Shown: positions 5,260 to 5,381 of the stretch, one piece after another
Numbering within the stretch: the stretch's first letter is position 1
Layout: every line of letters starts with the position of its first letter
DNA from: an uncultured Clostridia bacterium
GTDB lineage: Bacteria; Bacillota; Clostridia; Oscillospirales; Oscillospiraceae
Direction: 5' to 3'
Assembly: GCA_946184215.1 (NCBI GenBank)
Contig: CAMHER010000141.1
Coordinates: 1 to 5,381 of the forward strand
Length of the DNA stretch: 5,381 nucleotides
Translations under genes and position numbers: made by a program
Notes under the pieces: generated by a model
The model's input: the letters and a program-made list of their open reading frames with translations, nothing else
Database searches by the model: none
Told to the model about the DNA's origin: nothing

Positions 5260-5381
5260 ATGAAAAAGATTCTCACTATTATTGTCAACGTGGTCATTAT
5301 AGCCGCTATACTGATCTTCGTTGTACTCTACTCCCGCTTTGAAAACACCGATTCTTACCGGAGGCAGATAGAACACTTTGA
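5260..5381 (+). CDS. N-terminal part of a membrane-anchored protein, possibly a sensor kinase or other signalling protein, cut by the window edge
   Basis: Forty complete codons are visible before the right edge. The ATG at 5260 follows AGGGAG (5245-5250) with 9 nt spacing. An in-frame ATG 12 codons upstream (5224) has no ribosome site and is less likely. The peptide starts MKK and has a strong hydrophobic stretch (about residues 5-24, ILTIIVNVVIIAAILIFVVL), then a polar, charged segment (SRFENTDSYRRQIEHF). This fits an uncleaved N-terminal membrane anchor leading into an extracellular or juxtamembrane helix. No lipobox is seen. Such N-termini (membrane helix, then SYRRQIEHFE) recall large sensor histidine kinases or GGDEF-type signalling proteins with an extracellular sensor in gut Clostridia. 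That is recollection; the domains that would prove it are outside the window. Confidence 0.7.
   Translation, partial: MKKILTIIVNVVIIAAILIFVVLYSRFENTDSYRRQIEHF

Overview
The window looks like a chromosomal stretch from a gut-type Clostridia (Firmicutes, Oscillospiraceae-like). The reasons are strong GGAGG-type ribosome binding sites, sigma-A style promoters, a Firmicutes-type lipoprotein signal (LCAC-G-G), and XRE-like regulators and zinc-ribbon membrane proteins of the kind common in that group. The genes are G+C-rich, while the region after about 4423 is visibly more A+T-rich. The assignment is inference from style, not from a marker gene.

Left part, minus strand (1-1997): the 5' end of a gene that runs off the left edge (24 codons visible, probably an XRE-like regulator family) follows a 604-residue regulator gene. 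The regulator has two helix-turn-helix units built as an internal duplication with a period of about 115 residues, and a large C-terminal part of unknown function, probably sensory. A short stem-loop separates the two genes.

Centre (1998-2148): a compact divergent control region. It holds a near-consensus promoter on each strand and a perfect 13-bp inverted repeat, GGACAACTTTTTT-N7-AAAAAAGTTGTCC. The repeat covers the -35 and spacer of the regulator promoter and ends just upstream of the -35 of the rightward promoter. It lies outside both predicted transcripts, so it should act as DNA. It is the best operator candidate in the window.

Rightward unit (2149-4422): a 503-residue lipoprotein with two tandem copies of a beta-rich domain plus a distinct C-terminal domain, followed 69 bp later by a 230-residue membrane protein with a zinc ribbon at each end. 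They probably form one operon, ending in a stem-loop at 4546-4585. The working model (inference) is a regulator that controls its own gene and a cell-envelope operon encoding a surface lipoprotein and a zinc-ribbon membrane protein. No enzyme, toxin, nuclease or mobile-element gene is visible, so the signal to the regulator and the purpose of the unit remain unknown.

Right part (4423-5381): a gene-poor stretch containing a decayed fragment that resembles a sodium:solute symporter, a possible promoter and a possible structured leader. It ends in the first 40 codons of a membrane-anchored protein cut by the window edge.
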